From the NCBI RefSeq assembly GCF_001457035.1, contig NZ_KQ758619.1, forward strand, positions 434,001-498,000: a DNA stretch of 64,000 nt, given 5' to 3'. This document shows, one piece after another, positions 34,600 through 43,720 of this stretch; position 1 is the stretch's first letter, and the number at the start of each line of letters is the position of its first letter. Origin of the DNA: Fictibacillus enclensis (GTDB lineage Bacteria > Bacillota > Bacilli > Bacillales > Fictibacillaceae). The notes under the pieces are model-generated. The model was not told the DNA's origin and ran no database searches. It saw nothing but the letters and a program-made list of their open reading frames with translations. Made by a program: the position numbers and the translations under genes.

Positions 34600-35742
34600 A
34601 TGACTATGGTAGGAAATAAAAGAAGTAAGATGATATTTTTTGATACCACTAATAGTGGACATCATTTTTTATATAATTGCAATGTATTGGAAGGATTCGA
34701 TATTAGCGGGGAATCATATGTATATTTATCAAAATTAAACAAGGACCAACAGAGGCAATTGGCTTTGAAAAAAATAACCTATAAAGTATTAGATACTAAA
34801 TCAACCAACGTGCGTTTACATGATTTGGAATTAATTATTAAAATGTTTTTTTACATGCTGAAGAGTAGGATAAAGAAGGTGCATTTTCTTTACTTAGATA
34901 GTATATTTCCTCAATTACTGATACTATTACCCATTCTATTATTATTTCGTCTCCAAGTTACTGGTACACTTCATTGGTATCCTAAGCAAATGTATAAAAT
35001 TAAAATTATGAATTTCATGATAAATTTAGGGATAATAAAAAATATCATTGTTCACGGGGAATATACAAAAGATAAATTGATTAAAGAATTTAAAGGATTA
35101 AATAATGATAATGTCACATCTATACAATATCCTTATATTCATAATGATAATGAAAAAAGTGGGTATGAACCACCTCTTCAAAAATTAGGAAGTGTCCCAC
35201 ATATCCTTCTATTTGGAGGGCTCAGGCATGATAAAGGGCTGGACATTTTATTAGAAGCGGCAAGTATAATTAAGGAAAAACAATTTATTCTTCTTATTAT
35301 TGGGAAAGAAGAATATTTTAAGCAGAATGATGTTAGAAGTTATATAGATTTTTATAATTTGAAAGATAAAGTTTATCTGGAAATAGGTTATGTACCAGAT
35401 GAAATGGTATCAAGCTACTTTAATATGTCTGATATAGTAGTTTTACCATACAGGAAAGTATTTGCTGGACAAAGCGGCCCCCTTACAGAAGGAGCTGCTA
35501 AATCAAAAGTTATAATAGGACCAAACCATGGTGAAATAGGACATACAATCTCAAAATATAATTTAGGACTTACATTTAAAACAGAAAATGTGAACGATTT
35601 AGCTCAAAAGTTAAGATATTGTATTGATCATTTAGAGGAAATAAAAACGAATATTAGACCTGGATTAGATAATTACCAAAATTTGATCAAAGTTAGTAGA
35701 TTTAAAAAAGCTTACTATAGCGTATTGGCTAATAACCATTAA
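34600..35742 (+). CDS. Glycosyltransferase, GT4-like
   Basis: A protein of 380 residues. The start at 34600 has AAAAGG upstream; the TTG further up is not supported. The C-terminal half is a GT-B fold donor-binding domain: ILLFGGLRHDKGLDILLEAASII, then GYVPDEMVSSYFNMSDIVVLPYRKVFAGQSGPLTEGAAKSK. The N-terminal acceptor domain is divergent. It adds one sugar to the lipid-linked repeat; donor unknown. Confidence 0.85.
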   Translation: MTMVGNKRSKMIFFDTTNSGHHFLYNCNVLEGFDISGESYVYLSKLNKDQQRQLALKKITYKVLDTKSTNVRLHDLELIIKMFFYMLKSRIKKVHFLYLDSIFPQLLILLPILLLFRLQVTGTLHWYPKQMYKIKIMNFMINLGIIKNIIVHGEYTKDKLIKEFKGLNNDNVTSIQYPYIHNDNEKSGYEPPLQKLGSVPHILLFGGLRHDKGLDILLEAASIIKEKQFILLIIGKEEYFKQNDVRSYIDFYNLKDKVYLEIGYVPDEMVSSYFNMSDIVVLPYRKVFAGQSGPLTEGAAKSKVIIGPNHGEIGHTISKYNLGLTFKTENVNDLAQKLRYCIDHLEEIKTNIRPGLDNYQNLIKVSRFKKAYYSVLANNH

Positions 35743-35846
35743 ATAGAATTCTTTGGATGAAGAAGCAATTTACTTTATAGATAAATTGTTTTTTAAAATT
35801 GTGGGGCTCTATTAAAATTTTAGTAACTAGGTAGGTAGCGTAGAAA

Positions 35847-36983
35847 ATGACAAGTAATAATAAAAAGGGAATAGTTTCTGTTGGATCCAAGTTTCATGCA
35901 GTTTTTACCGCTAGTGCCTTAGCGAAATCTAATATGCTTGAAACTTTTTTTGTAGGTAAACCTGTTAAAGGAGAGTATCTAAATGAGGAAAATACTAAAA
36001 GAATTCGTATGCCTCTATATTTAGGATATCTGTTGAGAAAAATGCCTTTAATAGGATCAATACTTCCTTATAATTTGATTTCTGATATTCTATTTGATTT
36101 AAATGTTCGATTGAAAATTAAACATACTGACTTTATAGTTGGTTTTAACAATTATTGCTTATATCAAATTAGGAAAGTAAAAAGTAGAGGAACAAAGGTA
36201 TTTTTAGAACAAAGAATAGCGCATGTAAATACAGAAATAAATATTTACCAGAAAGAATTTGGGAAAATTCCTTCAAACCTCTCCACACCAATGATAAAAA
36301 GGAAGCTTAAAGAATATGACATTGCTGACTATATCTTAGTTCCAAGCCAATTTGTATATAATTCAATGTTGGAAAATGGAATTAAAAAAGAGAAATTAAT
36401 ATATGTACCTTATGGGTACGATTCATCACTTTTTTATAGAGTCCCACCAGCATTACAGAACGAATCACTTAAATTGATATTCGTAGGACAAATCGGATAT
36501 CGAAAAGGTGTTAAATACCTTCTTGATGCTATAGCTAATCTTAAATTTAATAATTATAATGTTGATCTTACCTTAGTTGGCGGAATAGATAAAAATTTCA
36601 AAGATGAACTTAAGAAATATAAAGATATATATAAACACATTGATTTTATATCTCAAAATGAATTATTAAAATTATATAATAATAGCCATATTTTTATACT
36701 TCCAAGTTTATGTGAAGGAAGTGCGGTAGTAACTTATGAAGCGCTAGGATGCGGACTCCCGTTAATTGTAACTAATAATACGGGTAGTGTTATTGAAAAC
36801 AAAAAAGAAGGATTAATTGTACAGCCTAGTAGTGTAGAAAATATTGAGACTGCTATTAAGTATTTTTTAAATAATCCTACGGAAATTGAAAGAATGAGTA
36901 ACAATGCCTTAAAGAAAGCTAAGGAATACACTTGGGAAAAATATGGAGAAAGATTAGTGGAACAAATTTATCAGAGAATATAA
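35847..36983 (+). CDS. Glycosyltransferase, GT4 family
   Basis: A 378-residue GT-B protein. C-terminal KLIFVGQIGYRKGVKYLLDAI, then LPSLCEGSAVVTYEALGCGLPLIVTNNTGSVI, the E-x7-E nucleotide-sugar motif of GT4 enzymes. It is preceded by a 104-bp AT-rich gap without features. It transfers a sugar from an NDP or GDP donor to the growing repeat unit in the cytoplasm. Confidence 0.9.
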   Translation: MTSNNKKGIVSVGSKFHAVFTASALAKSNMLETFFVGKPVKGEYLNEENTKRIRMPLYLGYLLRKMPLIGSILPYNLISDILFDLNVRLKIKHTDFIVGFNNYCLYQIRKVKSRGTKVFLEQRIAHVNTEINIYQKEFGKIPSNLSTPMIKRKLKEYDIADYILVPSQFVYNSMLENGIKKEKLIYVPYGYDSSLFYRVPPALQNESLKLIFVGQIGYRKGVKYLLDAIANLKFNNYNVDLTLVGGIDKNFKDELKKYKDIYKHIDFISQNELLKLYNNSHIFILPSLCEGSAVVTYEALGCGLPLIVTNNTGSVIENKKEGLIVQPSSVENIETAIKYFLNNPTEIERMSNNALKKAKEYTWEKYGERLVEQIYQRI

Positions 36984-37016
36984 GTTTAAAAATTAACACA
37001 AAAGGGGGAGTGAAGA

Positions 37017-37955
37017 ATGAAGGATTTATCTCCTATTATATTATTTGTTTATAATAGACCGAATCATACAAGCAAAACATTAGAAGCTTTAAAGTTAAAT
37101 ACTTTAGCCTCCCAATCAGAGCTTTTTATTTTTTCGGATGCTGCTAAAAATTCAAGTCAAATAGAAGATGTAAACAACGTTCGAGATATAATCAGTGACG
37201 TAAAAGGATTTAAGAATGTAACAGTTTATAATGCGGAACAAAATAAAGGGCTGGCGACTTCAGTAATTAATGGGGTTACGGCTATAATTAATAAATATGA
37301 AAAGGTTATTGTTCTTGAAGATGATTTAGTTACTTCCCCGCACTTTTTAGCGTACATGAATAGTTGTTTAGAATCTTTTGAACTTAATAACAATATTTGG
37401 TCAATATCTGGTTATTCGCCTGAGTTAGAAATAAAAAATAGTTATAAGCATGAAGTTTATCTAGCACCTAGAGGTTGTTCATGGGGTTGGGCTACCTGGA
37501 AAGATCGCTGGGCTACTATTGATTGGAATGTAGAAGATTATCAAAGATTAAAATTGGATATTCGATTAAGAAGAGAATTCAACAAAGGTGGCAACGACTT
37601 AGCTTTTATGTTAGGCGACCAAATGGCAGGAAGAATAGACTCTTGGGCAATAAGATGGGTGTATAGTCAATTTAAACAGTCAAAGTACACTGTATATCCT
37701 CTAAAATCACTTATTATGAACAATGGAATGGATTTTAGTGGTACCCATGCTCCAAACACAGACAAATATACTGTCACATTGAATAACTATAAACCAAATA
37801 TACCAACAAAAATAGATATGGATTCAGAAATATTGAAAAGTTTTAGACGATTTTATAATTTAAACATCTCTGGATTTCTGGGTGTGGCTTCAAGACGTAT
37901 AGGTATTTATAAAACTCTAAAGAAATTAAGAAAGAAATCAAAAAAAGTAATATAG
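37017..37955 (+). CDS. Glycosyltransferase, GT2-like (GT-A fold)
   Basis: A 312-residue protein with a strong RBS (GGGGGAG). It begins SPIILFVYNRPNHTSKTLEAL, the GT-A nucleotide-binding start, and carries the DxD-like VLEDDLVTSPHFL (about residues 100-112). LAPRGCSWGWATWKDRW near residue 145 is typical of a subgroup of capsule glycosyltransferases. Inverting transfer is expected for GT2. Sugar unknown. Confidence 0.87.
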   Translation: MKDLSPIILFVYNRPNHTSKTLEALKLNTLASQSELFIFSDAAKNSSQIEDVNNVRDIISDVKGFKNVTVYNAEQNKGLATSVINGVTAIINKYEKVIVLEDDLVTSPHFLAYMNSCLESFELNNNIWSISGYSPELEIKNSYKHEVYLAPRGCSWGWATWKDRWATIDWNVEDYQRLKLDIRLRREFNKGGNDLAFMLGDQMAGRIDSWAIRWVYSQFKQSKYTVYPLKSLIMNNGMDFSGTHAPNTDKYTVTLNNYKPNIPTKIDMDSEILKSFRRFYNLNISGFLGVASRRIGIYKTLKKLRKKSKKVI

Positions 37956-38037
37956 AACTAAACTATCTAAATAAATGAAATAAGGTCATATCATCATTGA
38001 CATATGATAATTCACTTAATAAGGTAAGGTGATATTT

Positions 38038-39117
38038 ATGGGGAAAGGTAGGGTTCTTATTATAGGCCAGTTTCCTCCGCCTGTACATGGTCTTTCAGCT
38101 GCATTACAGACAATAGTCGAGTCTAATTATATGAACGATAAGTATCTTTTGCAGTATATAGATATACAGAATAACAGGAGATTTTTTAACCATATCAGAA
38201 ATATCCAAAAAAAATATGAAGCAGATTTGTATTACTTTACTATTTCTCAATCTTTATTTGGAAATATTAGAGATATGATTATCCTGAGAACACTTTTGAA
38301 TAAGAAAAAGAAAGTGATCATTCACTACCATGGGGGATATTATAAAACACTTTATGGGAAAATGAATATCTTACAAAAAAAAATTAATAAATCGTTGATA
38401 TCTAAAATTGACACAATGGTAGCATTAAGTGAGGGTTTAAAAAAACTATTTGTAGATGTGATTAGTCCCGAAAAGGTAAAAGTCTGTGAGAATTATGTAG
38501 AAAATAGTAGTATAAGTCATGAAACTGAATTTAATCAGAAAATCAACTCTTTAATAAGCAAACCTAAACTTAACGTCCTATATCTAAGTAATTTTATAAA
38601 AACCAAAGGTTATATGGATGTTTTAAAAGCTGCATCTAATTTGAAAGATAATTCATTTGTTTTTCACTTTGCTGGAGCTTTTTTTAATGAAGAAGATAAG
38701 AAAGAATTCTTTAATTTTGTAAATAAGAACGACCTACAAAACATAGTAGAATATCATGGCGTGGTTAAGGGTGATAAAAAGAAACACTTACTTATGTTAG
38801 CAGATATTTTTACCTTGCCCACGTATTATCCAAATGAAGGTCAGCCAATATCAATAATTGAAGCTATGAGTAACGGTCTTACAATTATTACCACTCATCA
38901 TGCGGGAATCCCGGATATAGTTAATGAAAATAATGGTTTTATAGTTGATCCAATGTCGCCCTCCGCTATCAGTAACTGTTTAGATCAACTAGTGAAAAAC
39001 AGAGAAAAACTTGTTGATTTTGCAAAAAATAACAGGAAAGTTGTTTTAGAAAATTACCAAGAAGAACATTATATAAAACGGTTAGATAAGATTTTTGATG
39101 AGGCGTTAGAAGGATGA
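38038..39117 (+). CDS. Glycosyltransferase, GT4 family
   Basis: A 359-residue GT-B protein; ATG 38038 preceded by AAGGTGAT (a GTG 9 bp upstream is an alternative). N-terminal VLIIGQFPPPVHGLSAALQTI, C-terminal YLSNFIKTKGYMDVLKAA and LPTYYPNEGQPISIIEAMSNGLTIITT. Its stop overlaps the next gene by 4 bp. Sugar and linkage unknown. Confidence 0.9.
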   Translation: MGKGRVLIIGQFPPPVHGLSAALQTIVESNYMNDKYLLQYIDIQNNRRFFNHIRNIQKKYEADLYYFTISQSLFGNIRDMIILRTLLNKKKKVIIHYHGGYYKTLYGKMNILQKKINKSLISKIDTMVALSEGLKKLFVDVISPEKVKVCENYVENSSISHETEFNQKINSLISKPKLNVLYLSNFIKTKGYMDVLKAASNLKDNSFVFHFAGAFFNEEDKKEFFNFVNKNDLQNIVEYHGVVKGDKKKHLLMLADIFTLPTYYPNEGQPISIIEAMSNGLTIITTHHAGIPDIVNENNGFIVDPMSPSAISNCLDQLVKNREKLVDFAKNNRKVVLENYQEEHYIKRLDKIFDEALEG

Positions 39118-39674
39118 AAATAAACCTGGATAAATATGATCAATCTTGGTACTCACGTGGTAAGAATTCATTTATAGTACTTACCTGGTGGTTGGTGCAG
39201 GGAACGATTTTTCGATTTTCTTTACACAATATGTATAAATGGCGGAATTTCTTGTTGCGCCAATTTGGAGCAAAAATTGGTAAGGGAGTTCAAGTGCGGG
39301 CATCTGCAAAGTTCACATACCCTTGGAAAGTATCAATTGGGGATAACTCATGGATAGGAGATAACGTTAACTTTTATAGCTTAGATGAAATTCAAGTTGG
39401 GGCAAATTGTGTAATTTCTCAAGAATCTTATTTATGTACGGGAAGTCATAATATCAAGGATCCTTATTTTGGTTTAATTACAAACAAGATTGTTATTAAG
39501 GATGGATCCTGGGTAGCTAGTGATGTTTTTGTTTACCCCGGGGTCATCATTGGAGAAATGTCAGTAATTGCTGCTAGAAGTACTGTTACTAAAAATATAC
39601 CTGCGAATCAAGTGTATGCAGGTTCTCCTGCTAAATATGTAAAGAAACGATTTGAGGAAGAGGAGCTATTGTGA
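39114..39674 (+). CDS. Putative polysaccharide O-acetyltransferase (WcaF-like)
   Basis: A 186-residue hexapeptide-repeat protein close to colanic acid WcaF and maltose-acetyltransferase types: FTYPWKVSIGDNSWIGDNVNFYSLDE, then ISQESYLCTGSHNIKDPYF with the catalytic His. It overlaps both neighbours by 4 bp (ATGA and GTGA), so the three genes form a tight unit. It would acetylate a sugar of the repeat unit. Confidence 0.92.
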   Translation: MKINLDKYDQSWYSRGKNSFIVLTWWLVQGTIFRFSLHNMYKWRNFLLRQFGAKIGKGVQVRASAKFTYPWKVSIGDNSWIGDNVNFYSLDEIQVGANCVISQESYLCTGSHNIKDPYFGLITNKIVIKDGSWVASDVFVYPGVIIGEMSVIAARSTVTKNIPANQVYAGSPAKYVKKRFEEEELL

Positions 39675-40915
39675 AAAGAAAAATAGCATTTGTTATTAAT
39701 TATTTTTATCCTGATTTTGCATCTACCGGTCAGTTAATGACTGAGCTTTGTCAAGATCTTCAAAATGATTTTGATATTACAGTAATTGCAGCACAGCCTG
39801 GGTATGCGGGTGAAAAAATAAAAACAACTAATAAATTTGAAATAGAACAGATGGAGAATATGAAAATCATCCGTATTAAATTGCCAGAAGTAGACAAGGC
39901 GTCGAAATGGAGTCGGATGAAATACATATTCTCTTATTTTGTTTTGGCCCAAATAGCATTGTTGAGAGAGCAAAAGGTTGATTTAATATATACAATTTCG
40001 CAGCCACCTGTACTCGGAGGGCTGATTGGTACTATCGGAAAGTTTTTGAAAAGGGCTAAACATATATATAACATCCAAGACTTTAATCCTGAACAAGCTG
40101 CTGCAGTTAGTTATACTAATAAGCAATCTGTATTTAAAGTTGCGAAAGCAATCGATAAAATGAATTGTAGTTACGCGGATAAAGTAATTATTGTAGGAAA
40201 TGACATGAAAGAAACATTAGTAAAAAGATTTTCCAATAAACGGATACCCTCACATGTAGTTATTAATAACTGGACTAATGAAAATGAAATAATACCCTTA
40301 GATAGAGATAATCAACCGATACACAATTTTTTATATGAAAATAAACTTGAAAATAAATTCATTATTATGTACTCAGGTAATATTGGACTCTATTACGATT
40401 TGGAAAATATTATTAAAGTTACAGATGAATTTAAAGGTTATAAAGATTTAGCATTTGTTTTCATTGGTGAAGGTGCAGTAAAAGATGCTATGCAGAGTTA
40501 TATAAAAGAAAAAGAAATAGAAAATGTTTATTTTCTCCCTTATCAGCCAAAAGATTTTATAAAGTACTCACTAAATGCTGCTGATGTTCATCTTGTTGTA
40601 AATCAAAAAGGTATTAAGGGTGTTTCGGTTCCAAGTAAAATTTATGGAGTCATGGCAGCCGGTAAATCGATATTAGGTGTTTTAGAACAAGGCAGTGAGG
40701 CTCAGATGCTAATAGAAAAAAGTAACAATGGCATTGTAGTAGAACCTCAGGATTATGAAGGAATAAGAAATGCCATTGAATATTTTTACCAAATGGATAA
40801 AAGTAAGTTACGTGCTTTGGGGCTTAATGGCAGAGAATACCTCGAGCAGCATTTAAAAAGAGAAATTTCAATAAGTAAGTATAGGGAAGTATTAAAAGAA
40901 GTAGCAGAACGCTAA
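39671..40915 (+). CDS. Glycosyltransferase, GT4 family (WcaI/WbuB-like)
   Basis: A 414-residue protein starting at GTG. N-terminal KIAFVINYFYPDFASTGQLMTELCQ and central YSGNIGLYYDLENIIKVTDEF, GVSVPSKIYGVMAAGKSILGVLE follow WcaI/WbuB, which transfer fucose or N-acetylfucosamine-like sugars. With GDP-fucose made in this operon, fucosyl transfer is a reasonable guess. It ends the AT-rich core of the operon. Confidence 0.9.
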   Translation: MKRKIAFVINYFYPDFASTGQLMTELCQDLQNDFDITVIAAQPGYAGEKIKTTNKFEIEQMENMKIIRIKLPEVDKASKWSRMKYIFSYFVLAQIALLREQKVDLIYTISQPPVLGGLIGTIGKFLKRAKHIYNIQDFNPEQAAAVSYTNKQSVFKVAKAIDKMNCSYADKVIIVGNDMKETLVKRFSNKRIPSHVVINNWTNENEIIPLDRDNQPIHNFLYENKLENKFIIMYSGNIGLYYDLENIIKVTDEFKGYKDLAFVFIGEGAVKDAMQSYIKEKEIENVYFLPYQPKDFIKYSLNAADVHLVVNQKGIKGVSVPSKIYGVMAAGKSILGVLEQGSEAQMLIEKSNNGIVVEPQDYEGIRNAIEYFYQMDKSKLRALGLNGREYLEQHLKREISISKYREVLKEVAER

Positions 40916-40940
40916 TTCAAAGCAGAAAGGAAATCAAATA

Positions 40941-42269
40941 ATGAAGATTTCAGTTGTAGGTACTGGGTACGTGGGATTGGTCACCGGGGTAGCTTTATCG
41001 CAGATTGGTCATAACGTAACATGCATAGACATAGATCAAGAAAAAGTAGAAAAAATGAATAAAGGGATATCTCCTATTTATGAGCCAGGCCTTGAAGAAT
41101 TAATGGTTAAAAACATTAATGAAGGCCGGCTCTTTTTTAGTACCAATCATCAACAAGGGTTTAAGGACTCGAAAGTAATTTATATAGCTGTGGGTACACC
41201 TGAAAAAGCTGATGGATCGGCAAACTTAACGTTTATTGAACAAGTAGCAAAAAATATCGCAGCTAATATTGAAGAGGATGTTATTGTCGTTACCAAGAGT
41301 ACTGTTCCTGTAGGTACGAACCATTACATCAAGGACATTATTCAGCAAAACCTTGTTAAAGACGTTACAGTAGAAATCGTGTCTAATCCTGAGTTTCTTC
41401 GAGAAGGGTCATCTGTGTATGACACATTCAATGGTGATCGTATTGTGGTTGGTGCAGATAATATGGAAGCAGCTAAAGTTATAAAAGTAATCAATGAACC
41501 ATTTGGGATTCCTGTTTACGTTACAGATGTCCAAAGTGCTGAAATGATTAAGTATGCTTCAAATGCCTTTCTTGCAACAAAAATCAGTTTTATAAATGAA
41601 ATAGGAAACATTTGTGAAAAGCTAGGAGCTGACATTGAGAGTGTAGCTTTTGGAATGGGATTGGACAAGCGTATTGGATCAATGTTTTTAAATGCCGGAA
41701 TCGGTTATGGAGGCTCATGCTTCCCAAAAGATACAAAGGCGTTAACTCAAATTGCATCCAATATTGATCACCAATTTGAGCTATTAGAGTCTGTAATTAA
41801 GGTGAACAATAATCAACAGAGCTTACTTATTGAAAAGGCAAAAAATCGAGTGGGAAATCTAAAAGGAAAGCGTGTAGCTTTACTAGGCCTATCATTTAAA
41901 CCGAATACAGATGATATGCGTGAAGCCGCTTCTATTGTGATCAGTAAGAAATTGCTCGAAGAAGAAGCAGATGTCATTGCATTTGATCCAATTGCTATTT
42001 CAAATGCTAGGAGGATTATTGGTGAAGGCATTCAGTATACCGAAAGCCTTGAAGAAGCCCTCGAAGACAGCGACCTTGCACTTATCGTGACAGAATGGGA
42101 TCAAATAAAGGAAATTAATTTACAAACATACGTTGATAAGATGAAAAACCCATTGATTTTTGACGGCAGGAATTGTTATGACCTTAATGAAGTTGAAAAG
42201 TATAGTATTGAATATCATTCGATGGGCAGAAGAAGTGTGTTAGCTAAGCCTGCAGTTGCAGTTCAATAA
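40941..42269 (+). CDS. ugd: UDP-glucose 6-dehydrogenase
   Basis: A 442-residue enzyme oxidising UDP-glucose to UDP-glucuronate with two NAD+. Rossmann start KISVVGTGYVGLVTGVALSQ; catalytic Cys in GIGYGGSCFPKDTKAL (Cys about 259); VTKSTVPVGTN and NPEFLREGS are intact. Homologues in B. subtilis (YwqF, TuaD) are activated by phosphorylation through the BY-kinase, here encoded at the head of the operon. It supplies glucuronic acid for the polymer. Confidence 0.96.
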   Translation: MKISVVGTGYVGLVTGVALSQIGHNVTCIDIDQEKVEKMNKGISPIYEPGLEELMVKNINEGRLFFSTNHQQGFKDSKVIYIAVGTPEKADGSANLTFIEQVAKNIAANIEEDVIVVTKSTVPVGTNHYIKDIIQQNLVKDVTVEIVSNPEFLREGSSVYDTFNGDRIVVGADNMEAAKVIKVINEPFGIPVYVTDVQSAEMIKYASNAFLATKISFINEIGNICEKLGADIESVAFGMGLDKRIGSMFLNAGIGYGGSCFPKDTKALTQIASNIDHQFELLESVIKVNNNQQSLLIEKAKNRVGNLKGKRVALLGLSFKPNTDDMREAASIVISKKLLEEEADVIAFDPIAISNARRIIGEGIQYTESLEEALEDSDLALIVTEWDQIKEINLQTYVDKMKNPLIFDGRNCYDLNEVEKYSIEYHSMGRRSVLAKPAVAVQ

Positions 42270-42280
42270 GGAGGACGAAA

Positions 42281-43666
42281 ATGAAACTTATTTTACTTTC
42301 CGGTGGATCCGGTAAACGACTTTGGCCACTGTCTAATGACACACGTTCTAAGCAGTTCCTGAAAGTTCTTGAAAATGCAATTGGTGCTAAGCAATCCATG
42401 GTTCAACGGGTTTGGAACCAGATTGAAAAGGTAGGTTTAGCGGAGTCAACTGTCATTGCTACATCTAAATCGCAAACCGAAATGATACACAGTCAATTAG
42501 GGGAACATGTTCCTCTTATCATAGAGCCCGAACGTCGGGATACCTTTCCAGCCATCGCATTAGCGGCGGCTTTTTTATTTGATGAAAAACAAACGGATCT
42601 GGATGAAACAGTTGTGGTACTTCCAGTGGATCCTTATGTCGAGGACAGCTTTTTTGCTAATGTCAAAAATGTAGAAGGAGCTCTTACAGATTCCGGTGCC
42701 AATCTCGCTCTAATGGGTGTAAATCCTACATACCCATCTACGAAGTATGGATATATCGTGCCTGATGAGGTAATTACCTCTAACGATTACTTTAAGGTAG
42801 AACGTTTTACTGAGAAACCGAGTGAGGAAAAAGCAGAGGTGCTCATTAATCAAAATGCACTTTGGAACACAGGTGTCTTTGCATTTAAGCTTCAATACTT
42901 AATAGATATCTTAAAAGAAAAAGGATTGCCGCTTAGTTATAAAGAACTTTCTAAGCTATATCACCTTCTGCCAAAAATCAGTTTCGACTATGAAGTCGTG
43001 GAGAAGGCTGATCATATTGTGGCCGTTCCATACAGTGGATACTGGAAAGACCTTGGTACTTGGAACACCTTAACTGAGGAGATGGCCACCACTCAAATTG
43101 GGAAAGGTGTTATTTCTGATGATGCCAAGAATACGCATTTGGTGAACGAGCTTGAGATCCCGGTCACGGTATTGGGTGTTTCAGATGTTGTCGTAGCAGC
43201 AAGCCCTGATGGCATCCTTGTGGCTGATAAAGCATCCAGTCCAAAGATTAAAGACTTAATTGCGGATTTTGATCACCCGCCAATGTATGAAGAGCGTCTA
43301 TGGGGTTGGTCGAAGGTGTTGGATTATGCCAAGTATACGAACGAGGAAATGGCCACTAAACGCATTTGCATCCATCAGAACAAGAATTCAACTTACCACT
43401 ACCATAACTTGCGAGATGAGGTTTGGACCATCATTCGCGGTGAAGGTGAACTCATTCTTGATGAAAATGTTCGCCGTGTCAAAGCAGGAGACATCATTCA
43501 TATTTCTGCCGGTAAGAAGCATGCAATCCGAGCAATTAAAGAATTGGAATTTATTGAAGTGCAAACCGGAAAAGAAGTTGTAGATACGGACTTTGTCCGT
43601 CTTTTCCATGACTGGGATGACATTATGGAACACTACTACAATTCAAAAGCCCAGGTTATTGTATAA
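42281..43666 (+). CDS. manC: Mannose-1-phosphate guanylyltransferase (with C-terminal isomerase-like cupin)
   Basis: A 461-residue ManC-type protein. Pyrophosphorylase motif LSGGSGKRLWPLSNDTRSKQF at the N-terminus, VEKP-like FTEKPSEEKAE, and a C-terminal cupin domain with CIHQNKNSTYHYHNLRDEVW and HISAGKKHAI as in phosphomannose isomerases type II. It makes GDP-mannose, the precursor for Gmd and Fcl. No phosphomannomutase gene is present in the window, so mannose 1-phosphate must come from elsewhere. Last gene before the operon hairpin. Confidence 0.94.
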   Translation: MKLILLSGGSGKRLWPLSNDTRSKQFLKVLENAIGAKQSMVQRVWNQIEKVGLAESTVIATSKSQTEMIHSQLGEHVPLIIEPERRDTFPAIALAAAFLFDEKQTDLDETVVVLPVDPYVEDSFFANVKNVEGALTDSGANLALMGVNPTYPSTKYGYIVPDEVITSNDYFKVERFTEKPSEEKAEVLINQNALWNTGVFAFKLQYLIDILKEKGLPLSYKELSKLYHLLPKISFDYEVVEKADHIVAVPYSGYWKDLGTWNTLTEEMATTQIGKGVISDDAKNTHLVNELEIPVTVLGVSDVVVAASPDGILVADKASSPKIKDLIADFDHPPMYEERLWGWSKVLDYAKYTNEEMATKRICIHQNKNSTYHYHNLRDEVWTIIRGEGELILDENVRRVKAGDIIHISAGKKHAIRAIKELEFIEVQTGKEVVDTDFVRLFHDWDDIMEHYYNSKAQVIV

Positions 43667-43672
43667 ACTACG

Positions 43673-43704
43673 TAAGCCCACTGGCTCTGCCAGTGGGCTT
43701 ATTT
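43673..43704 (+). terminator. Hairpin at the end of the polysaccharide operon
   Basis: A 12-bp perfect stem TAAGCCCACTGG / CCAGTGGGCTTA with a CTCTG loop follows manC by 6 bp. The T run behind is weak (TTTAC), so readthrough into the next gene is possible. Confidence 0.8.
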
Positions 43705-43720
43705 ACATATGGAGAACAAC

